NCBI GenBank assembly: GCA_958415625.1
Contig: CATYZI010000001.1
Location: 1-64,000, forward strand
DNA length: 64,000 nt
Direction of reading: 5' to 3'
Source: an uncultured Collinsella sp.
GTDB lineage: Bacteria > Actinomycetota > Coriobacteriia > Coriobacteriales > Coriobacteriaceae
The notes under the pieces are model-generated. The model searched no databases. It saw only the letters and a list, made by a program, of their open reading frames with translations, and was not told the DNA's origin. The number at the start of each line of letters is the position of its first letter. Position 1 is the stretch's first letter. The translations under genes were made by a program, and so were the position numbers. This document shows, piece after piece, positions 27,761 through 37,800 of this stretch.

Positions 27761-28663
27761 ATGGCTGAGCTGTTGAAGGGCGCTCCCGTCGCCCGCGCGT
27801 TGACTGAGAAGCTTGCCGATCGTTGTGCTGTTCTGCGCGAGCGCGGCGTTGTTCCGACGCTTGCTATCGTGCGCGTGGGCGAGCGCGAGGACGACCTGTC
27901 CTACGAGCGCGGCGCCCTCAAGCGCTGCGAGAAGGTAGGCATCGGAGCTCGTCGCGTGTTGCTGCCTGCCGATGTCTCGCAAGACGAGCTGATCGCGGCT
28001 ATTAAGGACATCAATGCCGACCCTGCTGTTCATGGCTGCCTGATGTTTCGTCCGTTGCCCGCTGGGCTTGACGAGGATGCAGTTGCCGCGGCACTCGATC
28101 CTGCCAAGGATGTTGACTCCATGACGCCGGCCTCGCTGCTTACCACGCTTTCGGCGCGAGGCGAGGGCTTTGCTCCCTGCACGGCCGAGGCCGTGCTGGC
28201 GTTGCTGGACCATTACGGCGTTGAGCTGGATGGGGCCAAGGTCGCGGCCGTCGGTCGATCGCTGGTGATTGGCCGTCCCGTTGCCGCCATGCTTACGGCT
28301 CGCAACGCTACCGTGACGACGTGCCATACGCATACGCTTGACTTGGCTGCCGAGTGCCGTGCAGCTGATATTGTGGTTGCGGCCGTTGGACGCGCGCGCA
28401 CGATTGGCGCGGATGCGGTTCGCGAAGGCCAGACGATCATCGATGTGGGTATTAACTGGGACGAGGCCGCCGGCAAGCTGGTCGGCGACGTCGATTTTGA
28501 TGCTGCGGAGCCGATCGTTAACGCCATCACACCCGTGCCGGGCGGCGTGGGGGCTGTGACCACCGCGATTCTCGCCAAACACGTGATTGAGGCGGCGGAG
28601 TGCGGTAGCGCGCAGAGATGTGGTGTAAGAGGCGGGGCATGCCCCGCCTCTTCCCTTTCTTGA
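27761..28663 (+). CDS. folD: Methylene-THF dehydrogenase (FolD) lacking cyclohydrolase residues
   Basis: 300 residues of the FolD fold, interconverting methylene- and methenyl-THF with NAD(P). The C-terminal nucleotide-binding domain is normal (VGRSLVIGRPVAAML, IDVGINWDEAAGKLVGDVDF, TPVPGGVGAVTTA). In the active site the Tyr is kept (Tyr48 in SYERGALKRCEKVG), but the Lys four residues on, essential for cyclohydrolase activity, is Ala52. The Gln of VQLPLP is Phe96 (LMFRPLP), while KDVD is kept. I infer a dehydrogenase-only enzyme. The last ~15 residues (QRCGVRGGACPASSLS) are encoded by the left end of the inserted IS256 element. Confidence 0.9.
   Translation: MAELLKGAPVARALTEKLADRCAVLRERGVVPTLAIVRVGEREDDLSYERGALKRCEKVGIGARRVLLPADVSQDELIAAIKDINADPAVHGCLMFRPLPAGLDEDAVAAALDPAKDVDSMTPASLLTTLSARGEGFAPCTAEAVLALLDHYGVELDGAKVAAVGRSLVIGRPVAAMLTARNATVTTCHTHTLDLAAECRAADIVVAAVGRARTIGADAVREGQTIIDVGINWDEAAGKLVGDVDFDAAEPIVNAITPVPGGVGAVTTAILAKHVIEAAECGSAQRCGVRGGACPASSLS
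28627..28652. terminator. Perfect 26-bp palindrome at the IS256 left end
   Basis: AAGAGGCGGGGCA (28627-28639) is followed immediately by its exact reverse complement. A second small hairpin (CCCTTT / AAAGGG) comes next. It probably blocks transcription from folD into the transposase. Confidence 0.6.
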
Positions 28664-28714
28664 AAGGGAGGGGACACCGCCTAGAATTCGTCGTTGGAGT
28701 AATGAAGGTGACGA

Positions 28715-30049
28715 ATGGAAGGAAAGGCGATGCCCCAAGAAGAGAGTGTACTGCGCCTCGGCCGCGACGAGGCCCTCGAGGCGGCGAGGCTTTGGCAGGA
28801 GTGCGGAGATGCGCGCGAGTTCGCGTGCAGGGTGCTGGGCGGCGTGATGAACGCGCTGATGGACTCCGAGGCCCAGCAGATGTGCGGCGCGAGCCGCAAC
28901 GAGCGCAGCGACGGCAGAGGGAACAGCCGCAACGGCTACCGCCCCAGGTCGCTCAAGACCGCCGTGGGCGACGTGGAGCTCGAGATACCCAAGCTCAGGC
29001 ACGGCACCTACTACCCCGAGGGCATGCTCGCGCGATGGTCGCGCGTCGACACCTCGGTGGCCGCCATCGTGCAGGAGATGTACGTGTGCGGCGTGTCCAC
29101 CCGCAAGGTCGAGCGCGTGGCGTCCAGGCTGGGCATATCCTCGCTGTCGAGCTCGGAGGTCTCGAGACTCTGCTCCGACCTCGACGCCGAGGTGGCGGAG
29201 TTCCGCCGCCGCGACCTGTCGGGCACGCCGTGCTGCTACCTGTGGCTCGACGCCACCTACATGAGCTGCAGGGTCGGCTCGTCGGTCGTCTCGCAGGGCG
29301 TCGTGACCGCGATCGGGCTGGGCGCCGACGGGCGCAAGCACTTCCTGGGCTGCGACGTGGTCGACACCGAGAGCGAGGACTCCTGGGCGGCATTCCTCGG
29401 CGGGCTGCGCGAGCGCGGGCTGTCCGGCGTGCGCCTCGTGGTCTCCGACAGCCACGCCGGGCTCGTGGCCGCCGTCTCGCGACTGTTCCAGGGCTGCGCC
29501 TGGCAGCGCTGCGTGACGCACCTGCAGCGCAACCTGCAGAGCGCCTGCTCGGGCAGGCCCGAGGGCTCCAAGGCGGCCGTCAGGGACCTCGTGCACGCCG
29601 CGGTCTACCAGGACGACCCCGACCTCGCGCGCTGCGTGTGGGCCGAGGCCGCGCCCTGGGTGGCGTCGGTGTCCGCCAGGGCCGGCGAGGTCTTCGAGCA
29701 GGCCGAGGACTCCGCGCTGGCGTTCACGGCCTTCCCCAGGGCGCACTGGGCCAAGCTCCGCACCAACAACGTCCAGGAGCGCGCCAACCGCGAGATCAAG
29801 CGCCGCTACAGGGTCGTGCAGTCCTTCCCCTCGAGGGAGTCGATGCTGCGCCTGACGTGCGCGAGCCTCATGGAGACCGAGGGGCAGTGGTCCCAGCAGC
29901 GCGTGTTCTCCGAGGCCTCGGCCGCCGGGGGCTTCGCCGAGCCCGCGGACAGGCCGGCCCCGACGGAGGGGAGGCGCCGCGCGCTCGGGCGGCGCGCCAG
30001 GGAGATAGTGGACGAGATAGTCGAGAAGCACGGTCTCAAGAAGGAGTAA
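28715..30049 (+). CDS. IS256-family (mutator-type) transposase
   Basis: 444 residues, a DDE transposase. The triad is visible as Asp in YLWLDATYM, Asp in LVVSDSHAGL and Glu in NNVQERANREIKRRY. Other family marks are CVTHLQRNL and the N-terminal GYRPRSLKTAVGDVELEIPK. The start ATG follows GAAGGTG; an in-frame ATG at 28730, after GGAAGGAAAGG, is a possible alternative. The frame is intact, so the element may be active. Confidence 0.93.
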   Translation: MEGKAMPQEESVLRLGRDEALEAARLWQECGDAREFACRVLGGVMNALMDSEAQQMCGASRNERSDGRGNSRNGYRPRSLKTAVGDVELEIPKLRHGTYYPEGMLARWSRVDTSVAAIVQEMYVCGVSTRKVERVASRLGISSLSSSEVSRLCSDLDAEVAEFRRRDLSGTPCCYLWLDATYMSCRVGSSVVSQGVVTAIGLGADGRKHFLGCDVVDTESEDSWAAFLGGLRERGLSGVRLVVSDSHAGLVAAVSRLFQGCAWQRCVTHLQRNLQSACSGRPEGSKAAVRDLVHAAVYQDDPDLARCVWAEAAPWVASVSARAGEVFEQAEDSALAFTAFPRAHWAKLRTNNVQERANREIKRRYRVVQSFPSRESMLRLTCASLMETEGQWSQQRVFSEASAAGGFAEPADRPAPTEGRRRALGRRAREIVDEIVEKHGLKKE

Positions 30050-30166
30050 CATCGGGATTTGCAGCGACGGACCTCAGGACGCTCTTACACCACGTCTGCG
30101 CGCGCGACCCGGAGTGCGCATCGAAATAGGCGTTTTGGGCTGTTTGAGGGGTTAGCCATATACCAC

Positions 30167-30396
30167 GTGGGCAAAAAACGCCAAATATGAGTACTGTTGT
30201 CAAGATAGTCACATATGTTTTACGTCTTTTGGACTCCCTAACGATATTCATTCTCGTTGGGGAGCCCATTTTATTGAACCTATGGGGAATAACGTTGTCT
30301 TGCTTTTGGACAATTGGGGATTTCCGGCACTCATTACAAGGAAATTTGCTGCTACTAAATTGGTGACAGTACTCACATTTGGCATTTTTTGACCAC
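30167..30396. mobile_element. Probable MITE (230 bp, 36-bp terminal inverted repeats)
   Basis: Left 30167-30202 (GTGGGCAAAAAACGCC, then AAATATGAGTACTG) and right 30361-30396 are inverted repeats matching at 30 of 36 positions. The interior is AT-rich and holds a hairpin, CTCCCTAACGA with TCGTTGGGGAG. There is no coding capacity. It lies between the IS256 right end and the C69 peptidase promoter region. I could not identify a target duplication. Confidence 0.5.
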
Positions 30397-30483
30397 AGGG
30401 GTTGCCAGCGCCGCGGTTTCGCCCTTTCTGCGCCGAAGCGATACACTGTTATCGTTTGATTTCTTCGCTCAAGGAGGATGCGC

Positions 30484-32007
30484 ATGCCGTGCACAACGAT
30501 TTTGGTTGGTAAGAACGCGAGCTACGACGGGTCGACGTTGGTTGCCCGCAACGAGGACTCGTCCAACGGGGTGTTTGAGCCCAAGCGTATGCGCGTGGTG
30601 CATCCCGACGAGCAGCCGCGCGTCTACACGAGCGTCCTGAGTCACCTGACCGTTGAACTGCCCGATAACCCCATGCGCTACACGAGCGTCCCCGATGTTG
30701 TCCCGGGCCACGGCATCTGGGCCGAGGCCGGTTTCAACGAGCTCAATGTGGGCATGTCCGCAACCGAGACGCTCACCACCAACGAGCGCGTTCGCGGCGC
30801 CGACCCGCTCGTCGACTACGTGCCCGCCAAGGGCAACGAGGACGAGGACGGCTATGTTCCGGCGCAGCCCGGCGGTCTGGGCGAGGAGGACATGGTGACC
30901 CTGGTGCTGCCATATGCCAAATCCGCCCGCGACGGCGTACGCATTCTGGGTGACCTGCTCGAGCGCTATGGCACCTACGAGAACAACGGCATCGCCTTTA
31001 GCGACGTGGACGAGATCTGGTGGCTCGAGACCATCGGCGGTCACCACTGGATCGCCAAGCGCGTGCCCGATGACGCCTATGTGACCATGCCCAACCAGCT
31101 GGGTATCGACAGCTTTGACCTGGATGACGCCGAGGGCGCCCAGGCCGATCACATGTGCTCCGCCGACCTGCGCGCTTGGATGGCCGAGTGGCGTCTGGAC
31201 TTGACGCTGGGCGTTGAGGGCGACGGTCCGGCCGCGGTCTTTAACCCGCGCGAGGCCTTTGGCTCGCACAGCGACAGCGACCACGTTTACAACACGCCGC
31301 GCGCCTGGTATATGCAGCGCTGCCTTAACCCCAGCGATGTGTGGGACGGTCCCGAGGCCGACTACACGCCCGAGAGCGACGATATTCCCTGGAGCCGCGT
31401 GCCCGAGCGCAAGGTGACCATCGAGGACATCAAGTACGTACTCTCGAGCCACTACCAGGGCACGGAGTACGACTGCTACGGCAGCAAGGGCACGCCCGCC
31501 ACGCGTGGCGCCTATCGCCCCATCGGCATCAACCGCAACAGCCAGCTCGCTGTGCTGCAGCTGCGCCCCTATGCGCATCCGGCCTACCGCGCCGTGCAGT
31601 GGATGGCCTTTGGCTCCAACTCGTTTAACGCGCTGGTTCCGCTGTACGCCAACGTCGAGACCATGCCCGAGTACTTTGCCGACACGCAGGCTCGCGTGAC
31701 GTCCGAGAATTTCTATTGGGCAAATCGCCTGATCGGCGCCTTGGCCGATGTTCGCTTCCATGAGTGCGGTCGCGCGGTCGAGGATTATCAGGAGAAGGTC
31801 GGCGGCATGGGCCACAAGCAGATTCACGACGTTGACGCAGCCGTTGCCGCGCTGCCCGAGGCCGAGGTGTCTGCCGAGCTCGCCCGCGCCAACGAAGCCT
31901 TTGCTGAGCGCGTGCGGGTGGAGACCGATGCCCTGCTGGGCAAAGTCCTTTACACCACGAGCTGTGCCATGAAGAATTCCTTCGCGATGAACGATAACGT
32001 AAGGTAA
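30484..32007 (+). CDS. C69-family dipeptidase (PepD-like)
   Basis: 507 residues of the Ntn-hydrolase peptidase family C69, which cleaves dipeptides. The N terminus MPCTTILVGK places Cys3 as the nucleophile exposed by processing; the family sequence continues with GSTLVARNEDS. Later motifs WWLETIGGHHWIAKRVPD and the C-terminal MKNSFAMNDNVR agree with the family. The start is the ATG at 30484, six bases after AAGGAGG; an ATG at 30478 abuts the ribosome site. No signal peptide is present, so it is cytoplasmic. Its upstream region carries the MITE. Confidence 0.92.
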   Translation: MPCTTILVGKNASYDGSTLVARNEDSSNGVFEPKRMRVVHPDEQPRVYTSVLSHLTVELPDNPMRYTSVPDVVPGHGIWAEAGFNELNVGMSATETLTTNERVRGADPLVDYVPAKGNEDEDGYVPAQPGGLGEEDMVTLVLPYAKSARDGVRILGDLLERYGTYENNGIAFSDVDEIWWLETIGGHHWIAKRVPDDAYVTMPNQLGIDSFDLDDAEGAQADHMCSADLRAWMAEWRLDLTLGVEGDGPAAVFNPREAFGSHSDSDHVYNTPRAWYMQRCLNPSDVWDGPEADYTPESDDIPWSRVPERKVTIEDIKYVLSSHYQGTEYDCYGSKGTPATRGAYRPIGINRNSQLAVLQLRPYAHPAYRAVQWMAFGSNSFNALVPLYANVETMPEYFADTQARVTSENFYWANRLIGALADVRFHECGRAVEDYQEKVGGMGHKQIHDVDAAVAALPEAEVSAELARANEAFAERVRVETDALLGKVLYTTSCAMKNSFAMNDNVR

Positions 32008-32155
32008 AGACGACCTTGCAACGAGCGAGCGGGGCAAACGCCGTCGAAGGCTTTGCCCCACTTGATTCCTATCTTGGCGGTAAAACGATTTTGTGTCGTT
32101 CGCCCAATCTTGGGTACAAGAAGGCCAATGCAGTTGTTCACGATTGGAGCCAACC

Positions 32156-32572
32156 ATGGTTATGAAATTCGATCAGCTTGTTAACGGTGCCATCAACGTG
32201 GGCTTTGGCGCCGCCGCCGTTGCCGTCGAGGGCGGCAAGAAGGTCCTTGACGACCTCAATACCAAGGGCGAGCAGGTCCGCAAGGATGCCGGCACCCCCG
32301 ATATCGCCCGCAGCGTGTCTGACATGTTCGAGCAGGCGGGTGGCACCATCTCCGACCTGACCGAGCGCCTGGGCATGCAGGGCGAGACTGCGGCACAGCG
32401 CGTGCTCGACGAGCTCATCCTGGCCCGTGTCCGCGTTATGACCGCCCCTGAGCGCACGGCCTTTTTGGCCCATGTGCGCGACATCGTCGATTCGGTCGAG
32501 GACAACGTGACCTCGGTGCCCGTCGAGTCCGTTGAGCCCGACGACGCAGAGGACGCCGAAGAGGCCGAGTAG
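32156..32572 (+). CDS. Phasin-like helical protein
   Basis: 138 residues with MVMKFDQLVNGAINVGFGAA at the N terminus, long amphipathic helices (GGKKVLDDLNTKGEQVRKDA) and a strongly acidic C terminus. This resembles PhaF/PhaI-type or poly(hydroxyalkanoate) granule-associated helical proteins, but no polymer synthase gene is present. The start ATG follows TTGGAG. It lies eight bases upstream of the UbiB-like kinase and probably forms an operon with it; such a pairing suggests a regulatory or scaffold partner. The function is uncertain. Confidence 0.65.
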   Translation: MVMKFDQLVNGAINVGFGAAAVAVEGGKKVLDDLNTKGEQVRKDAGTPDIARSVSDMFEQAGGTISDLTERLGMQGETAAQRVLDELILARVRVMTAPERTAFLAHVRDIVDSVEDNVTSVPVESVEPDDAEDAEEAE

Positions 32573-32580
32573 CAGCGCAG

Positions 32581-34344
32581 ATGGCAGATTCCACCACCGA
32601 TTACAACAATCTAGATCCCTTGGGTGACGAGACGGCGGTTGTCGATGAGGTTGAGGCTGCCGTCTCGGGCGCTCGCAAGAAGCCGCGCGCTGTCGATATG
32701 GTCCCCGAGGAGCCCGACGCGATGGCGCCGGACGAGGAATACCAGCTCACGCCGGCAGGTCGTCGTGAGCGCATTGGGCAGATCGTTCGCCTGATCAAAA
32801 AGTATCGCGTATGGGATAACCTCACGCCGGTGCGCCTGCGTCGTCTGCTCGAAGAGCTCGGCCCCATGTTCGTTAAGATGGGGCAGATTCTGGCCAACCG
32901 CTCCGAGATTTTGCCGCAGCGGTTTTGCGACGAGCTGCGTCGCCTGCGCTCCGACGTAGAGCCGGTGCCGTATGAGGTAGTGCTCCGCTGTCTGGAAGAG
33001 GAGTACGGCCAGCGCTTGGGGCAGATGTTCGACGCGATCGACCCCAACCCGCTCGGAAGCGCGTCGCTCGCGCAGGTACACCGTGCCCGCTTGGTGACGG
33101 GCGAGGACGTGGCCGTTAAGGTGCAGCGCCCCGGCGCGCAGCAGGTCATGGCGCAGGACATCGACATCATCCGTTCGGTGGTGCGCATCGTTTCCAAGTT
33201 CGTCAACACCGATCAGTTTGTTGACTTACACGCCGTCGTCGAGGAGCTGTGGGCCTCGTTTCGCGAGGAGACCAACTTTTTGGCCGAGGCCAAAAACCTC
33301 AACGATTTCTATGAGTTCCATAAGAGCGTCCATGGCGTGTCGTGTCCCAAATCCTACTTGGACCTTTGCACCGAGCACGTCGTGGTCATGGACTACATTG
33401 ACGGCATCTCGATTGCCGATCCCGAGCGCCTGGTGGCCGAGGGCTATGACCTGGAAAAGATCGGCTCGGCGATTGTCGAGGACTATTCGACGCAGGTGCT
33501 CGACGACGGTTTTTTCCATGCCGACCCGCATGCGGGAAACATCATTCTCAAGGACGGCATCGTCTACTTTATCGACCTGGGCATGGTCGGGCGCATGTCG
33601 AGCCACGACCGCGGTATCGTCAAGGACATGATTTTCGCCGTGGCTGAGGGCGACGTGCCCAAGCTCAAGGATTCGCTTATGCGTTTTGCCGTGACGCGCG
33701 GCGACTCTGCTGAGCTCGACCATTCGGCCTTTTTGTCCGACTTGGACTTTATCGTCGCCGACTTTGCGGGTCTTGACCTTAAAGACCTGGATATCGGCGA
33801 GTTTTTGACCTCGCTGCTAAACTTGGCACGCAAGAACGACGTTGAGCTGCCGAGCGTGGTGACAATGTTCGCGCGCGGCATGGTGACGCTTGAGGGCTTG
33901 CTGACCGAGTACATGCCCAACGTCAACATGATCCAGATTATCCAGACGCACATCAAAAACGAGAAGAGCACCTATGCGCGCGTGCGCGAAATGGGGCGCG
34001 ATCTTGCCGCGAGCAGCTATCGCGCGGCAAAAGGCTCGCTCGAGGCGGCCGAGTATCTGGGCTTGGCGTCGCGCATGCTCACGCGCGGCCAGCTTAAGGT
34101 GAACACGCAGATCATGAGCAGCGATAAAGCGCTGCGACAGCTGGGTGGAATTATCGACCGCATGTCGATGGCAATTGTGATCGCCGGTCTGTTTATCGGT
34201 TCGTCGGTGGTGTACTACGCGCGCATCGAGCCGGTTGTGTTTGGTATCCCGGTCATTGGCTTTATGGGCTACGTGAGCGCGTTGGTGCTGGCGCTGATGC
34301 TGGGCCGCGAGATCTGGCGCAACAGTCACGGCGGCAAGCATTAA
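32581..34344 (+). CDS. ABC1/UbiB-family atypical kinase
   Basis: 587 residues. The UbiB/AarF family signature is clear: KxGQ in MFVKMGQILANRSEILP, the Ala-rich loop ASLAQVHRA, Lys in VAVKVQRPG, HADPHAGNI and the metal-binding Asp in FIDLGMVG. Two C-terminal membrane helices follow (MAIVIAGLFIGSSVVYY and IPVIGFMGYVSALVLALM). Known relatives are ATPases supporting lipid or isoprenoid (quinone) metabolism. Here no quinone genes are visible, so the substrate is unknown. The N-terminal ~65 residues are acidic and disordered. A weak ribosome site suggests coupling to the upstream gene. Confidence 0.9.
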   Translation: MADSTTDYNNLDPLGDETAVVDEVEAAVSGARKKPRAVDMVPEEPDAMAPDEEYQLTPAGRRERIGQIVRLIKKYRVWDNLTPVRLRRLLEELGPMFVKMGQILANRSEILPQRFCDELRRLRSDVEPVPYEVVLRCLEEEYGQRLGQMFDAIDPNPLGSASLAQVHRARLVTGEDVAVKVQRPGAQQVMAQDIDIIRSVVRIVSKFVNTDQFVDLHAVVEELWASFREETNFLAEAKNLNDFYEFHKSVHGVSCPKSYLDLCTEHVVVMDYIDGISIADPERLVAEGYDLEKIGSAIVEDYSTQVLDDGFFHADPHAGNIILKDGIVYFIDLGMVGRMSSHDRGIVKDMIFAVAEGDVPKLKDSLMRFAVTRGDSAELDHSAFLSDLDFIVADFAGLDLKDLDIGEFLTSLLNLARKNDVELPSVVTMFARGMVTLEGLLTEYMPNVNMIQIIQTHIKNEKSTYARVREMGRDLAASSYRAAKGSLEAAEYLGLASRMLTRGQLKVNTQIMSSDKALRQLGGIIDRMSMAIVIAGLFIGSSVVYYARIEPVVFGIPVIGFMGYVSALVLALMLGREIWRNSHGGKH

Positions 34345-34346
34345 CG

Positions 34347-34374
34347 ATTTCCCGGGGTCGGGGAAATGGGTTAT
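34347..34374 (+). terminator. Probable terminator after ubiB-like gene
   Basis: ATTTCCC (34347-34353) pairs with GGGAAAT (34361-34367), followed by a T-rich stretch (TTATTTT). Confidence 0.5.
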
Positions 34375-34494
34375 TTTGCTCGGCACTTCATCCCCGCCCT
34401 TTTCTATCGCAAACCATAGCTTTTACCTTGGGCTTCGCCTGTGTGCGGGGCCCTTTTGCGTGCTACCATATCGACAGTAATAATCGATGGCCTA

Positions 34495-34665
34495 GATGGT
34501 GGTGCGGAGACGCACGAATGCGCGGTTTTCCTGCGCGTTTGGGAGAATCGGGGTGCAAATCCCCGGCTGTACCAGTAACCGTAATTCCTCTTGGCTCGGG
34601 ATGTTCACGTCGCAGATCGGACGGCGCGCCCGGGTCGGTAAGGTTAAGTCGGATCGCCTCCCATC
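34495..34665 (+). promoter_or_regulatory. Cobalamin riboswitch
   Basis: The conserved core reads GGGAGAATCGGGGTGCAAAT followed by CCCCGGCTGTACCAGTAACC, matching the B12-riboswitch core pattern with GCTGTACC. The B12 box follows near the 3' end (AAGTCGGATCGCCTCCCATC), and GATGG (34495-34499) closes with CCATC (34661-34665). It precedes the giant DUF4430 surface protein gene. It probably lowers expression of that gene when cobalamin is plentiful. Confidence 0.88.
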
Positions 34666-34809
34666 TTGTGCGCGGCCGTGGCGAAAGCCGCCGGTACGCG
34701 TTGGGCTCTGGAGGGAAGGAGGACCCCGATGGGGGTACTCGAGCGCAATGTGCGCGATGACGTGGGGCAGCCGCTGGGCAATGCTCCAAGTGCAGACAAT
34801 AGGAGACAA

Positions 34810-37800
34810 ATGGATATGTTTGAGGACGAGTGCCAGCGCGCCTCGTGGCGTCGTCATGGAGCGATTGCCCGTGGCGTAGCCAAGCGCGGTCTGGTGGCGT
34901 TCCTGGCTTTTGCCATGGCTTTTGGCACCACGCCGGCGCAACTTTGGGCCGAGGGCGCGGAGGGCATTGCCGATGCCGTGGCCCAGTCTGCGACGGGCGG
35001 CGAGGGCACAGCGGCAGACGAGGGCGCTGTTGCCGACACCGGCGCGAACAGTGCGGCGGCGAGCGCTGCTGCCGATGACGCCAGCGCAGACCAGGGTGCA
35101 AATGCGAGTGCCGCGAATGGCGATAACACCGCCGCAGACAACGCGACTGAGTCCGAGAACTCTGCTGCGACGCCTGCTGCTTCGGAGCAGAAGAACGCCG
35201 TTGCCGCTGCGTCCGCCACAACGCTTTCGAGCGAGGCCAAGGTCTTCATCCAGGACACCAAGGATAAGGACAACTCCTATTCCACGAAGTCGGGCGCGCT
35301 CAGCGCGGGCGATACGCTCTGGGCAAATATGTACGATGAGGTCGAGGACGACTGGTACGGCACTTCGACTGAGTCCGTTGCCAATCCCGGCACCTGGACT
35401 TACACCTGGCTCGCCGGTACGACTAGAGCCAGCAGCAATGTCGCCGACTACACCGAGGTCGTAGGCCACGAGCAGTCGCTCACCGTCACCGCCGCGATGG
35501 AAGGCAAATACTTCATCTGCAAGGTGACTGTGGATGGCAAGGATTACTTCGGCCCCTCGGTTTCGTACGGCTCGGGTATCAATGCCAACAACATCCCCGG
35601 TCCCGTGCTGGGTGCCGGGCAGATGGAGCTTAACAGCGTCAAGCTGAATAGCGACACGCCGAGCATAGGCGATACCCTGACGGCTACTCCGTACATAAGC
35701 TCTTATCAGCAAGCCCCCGCCGACGCCAAGGTTACCTACACGTGGTCCGCATCCACCTCGCAGTACTCGGGCTTTACCAAGATCGAGGGGCAGACGGGTG
35801 CTTCGCTCGTGGTGGGCGACGACCTTGAGGGCAAGTACATCAGGGTCGAGGCCAACGCTGGTGTCAACACGGTGAACAAGACCACTTCCAGCAAGGTCAA
35901 ACAGGCCGGTGCGGTCGAGATTTCGGCCGTGTCTATCGTTAACACCAAGGACAACACGAGCGTCTTTGCGGTGGGGGATACCGCTAAGGCCCGCGCCAAG
36001 GAGAAGGGCGGCGCGTACGGCGCATTCGTCGACGCGAGTAAGCTCAACTATCAGTGGCAGTGCTCTGACACCAAGAGTGGCACGTATGCCGACATTGCGG
36101 GTGCCACGGGTGAGACCCTCGAGCTAACCGATGCTTTGGGCGGCAAGTACCTCAAGTGCAAGGTGTCCTCGAAGATCGGCTCTTCCAGCTTGACCAACTC
36201 GACGGGCGCTCTCGTCGCTGCTGCTGGTTCAATTAATGTCTCGAGCGTGACTATGAGCCCGACTTCGGGCAAAGTCGAGGTTGGTTCCACGATTACGGCG
36301 ACCGCCAAGGCGGGCTCCACCGACGTTACCTCCGACTCGCATGTCACGTGGCAGTGGTACAAGGGCAAGTCGAATACCGCCAGCTCGTGCAACACGCCTA
36401 TCGAGGGTGAGACCGGTAACACCCTGACGGTGACCGCCGCCCTTAAGGGCTGGTACGTCGTGGCCAAGGCCAACGGCGGCTATGGCGAGCAGAAGCCGTA
36501 CTATGCGGTGGGCCCCGTTTCCGTCGCGGGCCAAGTGGAGCTCTATGACGTGCAGTTCGAGGGTTCTCCCGCTACCAATGGCGTGCACGTAGGCGATACG
36601 CTCAAGACTAAGGTGCGCAAAAAGGACGGTTCGCGCTACAACTATATCGACCGCACCGATAATGTGACCTACCAGTGGCAGTATGCAAATAGCAGCTCGA
36701 GCTACGACTCCGCTTACACCGATATCCCCGGTGCTACCGAGGCCACCTATACCGTTGACGCTGCCTATGCCGGCAAGTATCTGCGCGTGAAGGTGACGAG
36801 CGAAAACACCGTTTCCAGCACGCAGAAGAAGAGCTCCTACGGCGGCACGCAGTCCGTAGCTCCGCTCGGCCCCGTGACGCTCAAGGGTCAGTACAAGCTG
36901 GCGGGCATCGAGCTTGCCGATAAGAACGTTACGCTCAGCGTGGGCTCAAAGATCACGCCGAGCGTGCAGGTTCCGGGCAGCTGGTCGGGCTCGACCAAGG
37001 ACGTGCCCGACGATGCCGAGTTGACCATGGCGTGGTATGCCAAGGGCGAGGGCGATGCCGATTGGACCGAGCTCACCGACGGCATCAATAAGACCGATGG
37101 CAGCCTGACTCTTACGGATGCACTTGTCGGCAAGAGGATCAAGGTTACGGCGAACGCTCTCGACAACACGGTTGAGTGGGTATCGTCCGATAGCGTCACC
37201 GCGGCGGGGGAGTATAGCCTGCTGCGCGTGATTGCTAACCCGCAGATTAATAGCGATTCGACCCATCTCGTCTCGGGCGATAGCGTAAAGGCGACAGCGC
37301 AGGCCAAGCGCGCCGACGGTTCGACCACCAACGGTATCGATGTCACCGACCAGGCGACTGTAGCCTGGTATGCGGCCGACGACGCGAAGGCTCCGGCGGC
37401 CGACTGGACGCTGCTGCCCGATATGTCGGGCGCCGCGGCAACGGTTTCGGCATCTGCTGCTGGCAAGTATCTGAAGGCTGTCGCCACGAGCGGCAGCTCG
37501 ACGGTCGAGCTCGTCTCCGCTAACAAGGTTATCGCCGCGGGCTCGCTTGAGGCCGCAGTCCAAAAGCTTAACGATGCCAATAAGCAGATCGCCGTTGATT
37601 ACAGCGCCAAGGGCGGCAACGTCAACGATGTCCTGAAGGCGCAGCTTGCCGATTTGGGCTTTACCGATATTGACGTCAAGGTCTCTGAGGGCGGCGTTGC
37701 CTTTAAGGCCGAGGACGCCAGGGCTACGGTCGGTATCTCCGACGCCCAGGATAAGACCAATGGCAATGTGACGTTCTTCTTCATTGACCCCAACAACTAC

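Larger units (their letters stand above)
28610..30120 (+). mobile_element. IS256-family insertion sequence
   Basis: The ends carry matching inverted repeats. The left begins near GCGCGCAGAGATGTGGTG at 28609-28612. The right, read on the opposite strand, is GCGCGCAGACGTGGTGTAAG, ending near 30112. Exact ends and the target duplication are blurred by a shared GCGCGC. The element carries one transposase gene and is inserted in the 3' end of folD. Confidence 0.7.

Noticed and set aside
27443..30052. 869-codon open frame on the - strand over folD and the IS256 element
   Set aside because: It is antisense to three real genes and made of shadow composition; long antisense frames are expected at this GC content.
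30036..30494. Frame on the - strand with CEYCH..CNEC spacing
   Set aside because: It runs across the MITE and the end of IS256; the Cys pairs are incidental and no ribosome site precedes it.
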